From Anaerolineae bacterium (lineage in GTDB: Bacteria > Chloroflexota > Anaerolineae > Promineifilales > Promineifilaceae): a DNA stretch of 8,136 nt. The translations under genes were made by a program, and so were the position numbers. The stretch's first letter is position 1; the number at the start of each line of letters is the position of its first letter. The DNA is taken from NCBI GenBank assembly GCA_028277515.1, contig JANQGC010000005.1:1-8136 (forward strand). The letters are read 5' to 3'. This document shows positions 6,518 through 8,136 of this stretch, piece after piece. A model generated the notes under the pieces. The model saw nothing but the letters and a program-made list of their open reading frames with translations. It was not told the DNA's origin and made no database searches.

Positions 6518-6612
6518 TAAACAAAACCTCTTTTACCCAATTATTGTCATCTTTTTCACTTCGCCACGCTGAAATCCGATTTTTAGTAATCATGCAATTA
6601 ATATGGATGAAG

Positions 6613-6642
6613 TTATCAAGCTGAGTTAAGATTGCGTAATAT
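6613..6642 (+). promoter_or_regulatory. Weak candidate promoter for the isomerase/oxidoreductase operon
   Basis: TTATCA (6613-6618) and TAATAT (6637-6642), each a 4/6 match, are separated by 18 bases upstream of the isomerase gene. The rest of the 6483-6734 intergenic stretch shows no better pair. Low confidence because AT-rich sequence gives such matches easily. Confidence 0.25.
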
Positions 6643-6686
6643 TCAAAGGAGACTTCACGCACCACGGCGCACCACCATAAATGAAA

Positions 6687-6716
6687 ATCTGCGTTTATCT
6701 GCGTGAATCTGCATCC
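6687..6716 (+). repeat. Three tandem 10-bp units, ATCTGCnnnn
   Basis: ATCTGCGTTT (6687-6696), ATCTGCGTGA (6697-6706) and ATCTGCATCC (6707-6716) follow one another without gaps. They end eight bases before the GGAGGAG ribosome binding site of the next gene. The ATCTGC core is invariant and the last four bases vary. An open frame through the repeat starts at an ATG at 6681 but would only extend the isomerase with non-homologous residues. Confidence 0.6.
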
Positions 6717-6723
6717 TATTTTC

Positions 6724-6730
6724 GGAGGAG
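6724..6730 (+). promoter_or_regulatory. Strong ribosome binding site deciding the isomerase start
   Basis: GGAGGAG lies four bases before the ATG at 6735. It marks 6735, not the in-frame ATG at 6681, as the start; the upstream 18 codons are the translated 10-bp repeat plus the RBS and show no family similarity. Confidence 0.8.
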
Positions 6731-6734
6731 AAAC

Positions 6735-7496
6735 ATGACCAAACCCATTGCCTTACAACTCTATACCGTGCGCGAAGAATTGGCGCGTGATTTTACCGGA
6801 ACCATACGCCGCATTGCCGATATGGGTTATGCGGGAGTGGAAACGGCCGGTTTTCCCACCGGCGTGACTCCTGCCAGCGCGAAAGCGCTGTTTGACGAGT
6901 TGGGTCTCACCATTTGCGCGGCACATGCTCCATTGCCCTTCGGCGACATGAAAAACAGCGCCCTTGATCTGATGGCAGCCCTGGGCTGTGAACGAATGGT
7001 CTGCGCCTATCTACCCCCTGAAGAGTATCTGAGCCTGGCTCACATAGATAAGGTCATCGACCAATTGAATGCGGGAGCCGCCGAAGCGGCCAATCATGGC
7101 CTTCGTCTCGGTGTGCACAACCATTGGTGGGAGTTTGCGGTGGTCGATGGGATTCGGCCGTATCACCTCTGGCTACAAAAGTGTGATCCCACCATTTTCT
7201 ATGAATTAGACCTGTATTGGATCAAAGTAGCCGATGTTGATCCTGTCTCAGCGTTGGCCGAATTTGGCGAAAAAGCGCCATTAATTCATGTGAAGGATGG
7301 CCCGGCCGATCGGCCTGAAGCCAATATGACGGCCGTCGGTCAGGGCGCACTTGATTACAGCAAGATCCTACCACATGCAGAAGCGGCCGATTGGCTGGTA
7401 GTGGAATTGGATCGTTGTGACAGTGACATGATGACCGCCGTGCAAGAAAGCTATATCTATCTCACCAGCAAAGGATTAGCCCATGGAACCCGTTAA
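6735..7496 (+). CDS. Sugar phosphate isomerase/epimerase family TIM-barrel protein
   Basis: This encodes 253 residues, a normal length for the AP-endonuclease-2-like xylose isomerase TIM-barrel family. Landmarks run in the usual order: [10 protein letters not shown] at the N-terminus, GYAGVETAG with E36, AAHAP with H64, GVHNHWWEF (126-134), [15 protein letters not shown] (156-170), IHVKDG (184-189, H185), GQGALDY (202-208) and VVELD (222-226, E224). The Glu and His residues at strand ends are the likely metal ligands. Such proteins isomerise or epimerise sugars, keto-sugars or inositols in the cytoplasm; the substrate cannot be read from sequence. The gene overlaps the following Gfo/Idh/MocA oxidoreductase by 14 nt, and this pairing is common in sugar or glycoside catabolic operons. 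Start at 6735 chosen from the adjacent RBS. Confidence 0.85.
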   Translation: MTKPIALQLYTVREELARDFTGTIRRIADMGYAGVETAGFPTGVTPASAKALFDELGLTICAAHAPLPFGDMKNSALDLMAALGCERMVCAYLPPEEYLSLAHIDKVIDQLNAGAAEAANHGLRLGVHNHWWEFAVVDGIRPYHLWLQKCDPTIFYELDLYWIKVADVDPVSALAEFGEKAPLIHVKDGPADRPEANMTAVGQGALDYSKILPHAEAADWLVVELDRCDSDMMTAVQESYIYLTSKGLAHGTR

Positions 7497-8136
7497 AATC
7501 GGCATCATTGGCTGCGGCAATATCAGCAGCGCCTATGTGCAGGGCTGTCGTTTGTTCGACTTTCTACAAGTATGGGCGGTTGCTGATCTGCTGCCCGAAG
7601 CGGTTCAAGCCAAAGCAGCAGAGCATGATATTCCCCATGCCTACACGGTCGATGCGCTGTTAGCCGATCCTGAGATCGATATCGTCATCAATCTCACCAT
7701 CCCCACTGCCCACGCCGAGGTCAGCTTAGCCGCCATTGCCGCCGGCAAGCATATCTACAGTGAAAAACCGCTGGCCATCACCCGCGCCGACGGCCGGGCC
7801 GTCCTGCGCGCCGCTGCCACCAAAGGGGTGCGCGTCGGCTGCGCGCCGGACACCTTTTTAGGCGGCGGATTGCAAACCTGCCGCCGGCTGATTGATGAAG
7901 GGGCAATTGGCCAACCGGTGGCCGCGACCGCCTTTATGCTCAGCCGTGGGCCGGAAAGCTGGCATCCCAACCCGGAATTTTTCTATAAAGAAGGAGCCGG
8001 ACCCTTATTCGATATGGGACCCTATTACATCACGGCGCTCGTCCATTTATTGGGGCCAATAGCGAAGGTGGCGGCCATGAACCGCATCTCCTTCCCGGAA
8101 CGAACCATCACCAGTGCCGCTCGCTATGGTCAAAAG
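7483..8136 (+). CDS. Gfo/Idh/MocA family NAD(P)-dependent oxidoreductase, 3' partial
   Basis: The frame is open from the ATG at 7483 to the window edge, giving 218 residues of a protein usually about 330-400 long. The N-terminal Rossmann fold shows [12 protein letters not shown] (GxGxxS at 10-15). Residues 68-77 ([10 protein letters not shown]) and SEKPLA (93-98, with the EKP Lys95) are diagnostic of the family. The second domain begins with residues around 105-125, and [20 protein letters not shown] matches the usual D.G.H..D region. In this copy the second conserved position is Tyr where His is common. It would oxidise or reduce a sugar, polyol or keto-sugar with NAD(P) in the cytoplasm. 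It overlaps the isomerase stop (7494-7496) by 14 nt, so the two are very probably co-translated and act in one pathway. The substrate is unknown. Confidence 0.88.
   Translation, partial: MEPVKIGIIGCGNISSAYVQGCRLFDFLQVWAVADLLPEAVQAKAAEHDIPHAYTVDALLADPEIDIVINLTIPTAHAEVSLAAIAAGKHIYSEKPLAITRADGRAVLRAAATKGVRVGCAPDTFLGGGLQTCRRLIDEGAIGQPVAATAFMLSRGPESWHPNPEFFYKEGAGPLFDMGPYYITALVHLLGPIAKVAAMNRISFPERTITSAARYGQK

Noticed and set aside
6483..6665. Minus-strand open frame of 60 codons upstream of the nuclease lipoprotein
   Set aside because: No start context or motif; it lies in the promoter region and abuts the lipoprotein start.
6661..6716. Possible CRISPR or integron-like array because of the short repeats
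   Set aside because: The units are only 10 bp, contiguous and without spacers, and no cas or integrase gene is present.
6681..6734. Upstream in-frame ATG that would lengthen the isomerase by 18 residues
   Set aside because: It translates the 10-bp repeat and the RBS; the GGAGGAG directly before 6735 and the family's usual N-terminus favour the shorter start.
7304..7315. 12-bp perfect palindrome GGCCGATCGGCC
   Set aside because: It lies within the coding sequence between conserved isomerase motifs and is explained by the CGGCCG bias plus codon choice; there is no second site.

Overview
The window is probably from a Chloroflexota bacterium (Anaerolineae/Caldilineae-like). This is an inference from three things: a large LTD/DUF11/OB-fold/nuclease lipoprotein with an LAAC lipobox, Rhs/YD-repeat debris of the type common in those genomes, and many copies of the palindrome CGGCCG in the GC-richer genes. 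No rRNA or other taxonomic marker is present, so the assignment is weak.

Region 1 (1-1134) is AT-rich and looks like a polymorphic-toxin cassette. A gene entering from the left edge encodes an HNH-like (HHH-type) nuclease toxin tail. It is interrupted by an in-frame TAA at 439-441, yet the same frame stays open and protein-like to a TGA at 592-594. Nine bases later starts a 176-residue HEAT-repeat protein, placed as a cognate immunity protein would be.

Region 2 (1135-2338) is a graveyard of mobile and Rhs material: a hairpin after the HEAT gene, a small decayed piece resembling the Rhs core (about 1285-1399), the decayed C-terminus of a serine recombinase on the minus strand (1463-1631), and a YD-repeat segment (1638 to about 2206) with a frameshift near its start and an abrupt end.

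Region 3 (2249-2845) is a complete type II toxin-antitoxin operon of the DinJ/YafQ (RelBE superfamily) type. It has a promoter, a three-half-site operator and a TGATG overlap between antitoxin and toxin, and it joins directly onto the truncated Rhs fragment.

Region 4 (2883-6482, minus strand) is one 1199-residue lipoprotein with a lamin-tail domain, DUF11-like modules, OB-fold-like modules and a C-terminal endonuclease/exonuclease/phosphatase domain. It resembles the ExeM/NucH extracellular nuclease family. It converges on the TA operon and may be translated from a leaderless or nearly leaderless mRNA.

Region 5 (6483-8136, plus strand) starts with a 252-base intergenic stretch containing a three-copy 10-bp repeat. 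It is followed by a probable two-gene operon: a TIM-barrel sugar phosphate isomerase/epimerase overlapping by 14 nt a Gfo/Idh/MocA oxidoreductase that runs off the right edge. Together they suggest sugar or polyol (keto-sugar type) catabolism.

I see no wholly new system. The points most worth a second look are the interrupted toxin with its HEAT-repeat partner, the layered Rhs/recombinase/TA junctions, the operator geometry, the nuclease lipoprotein architecture and the CGGCCG over-representation.
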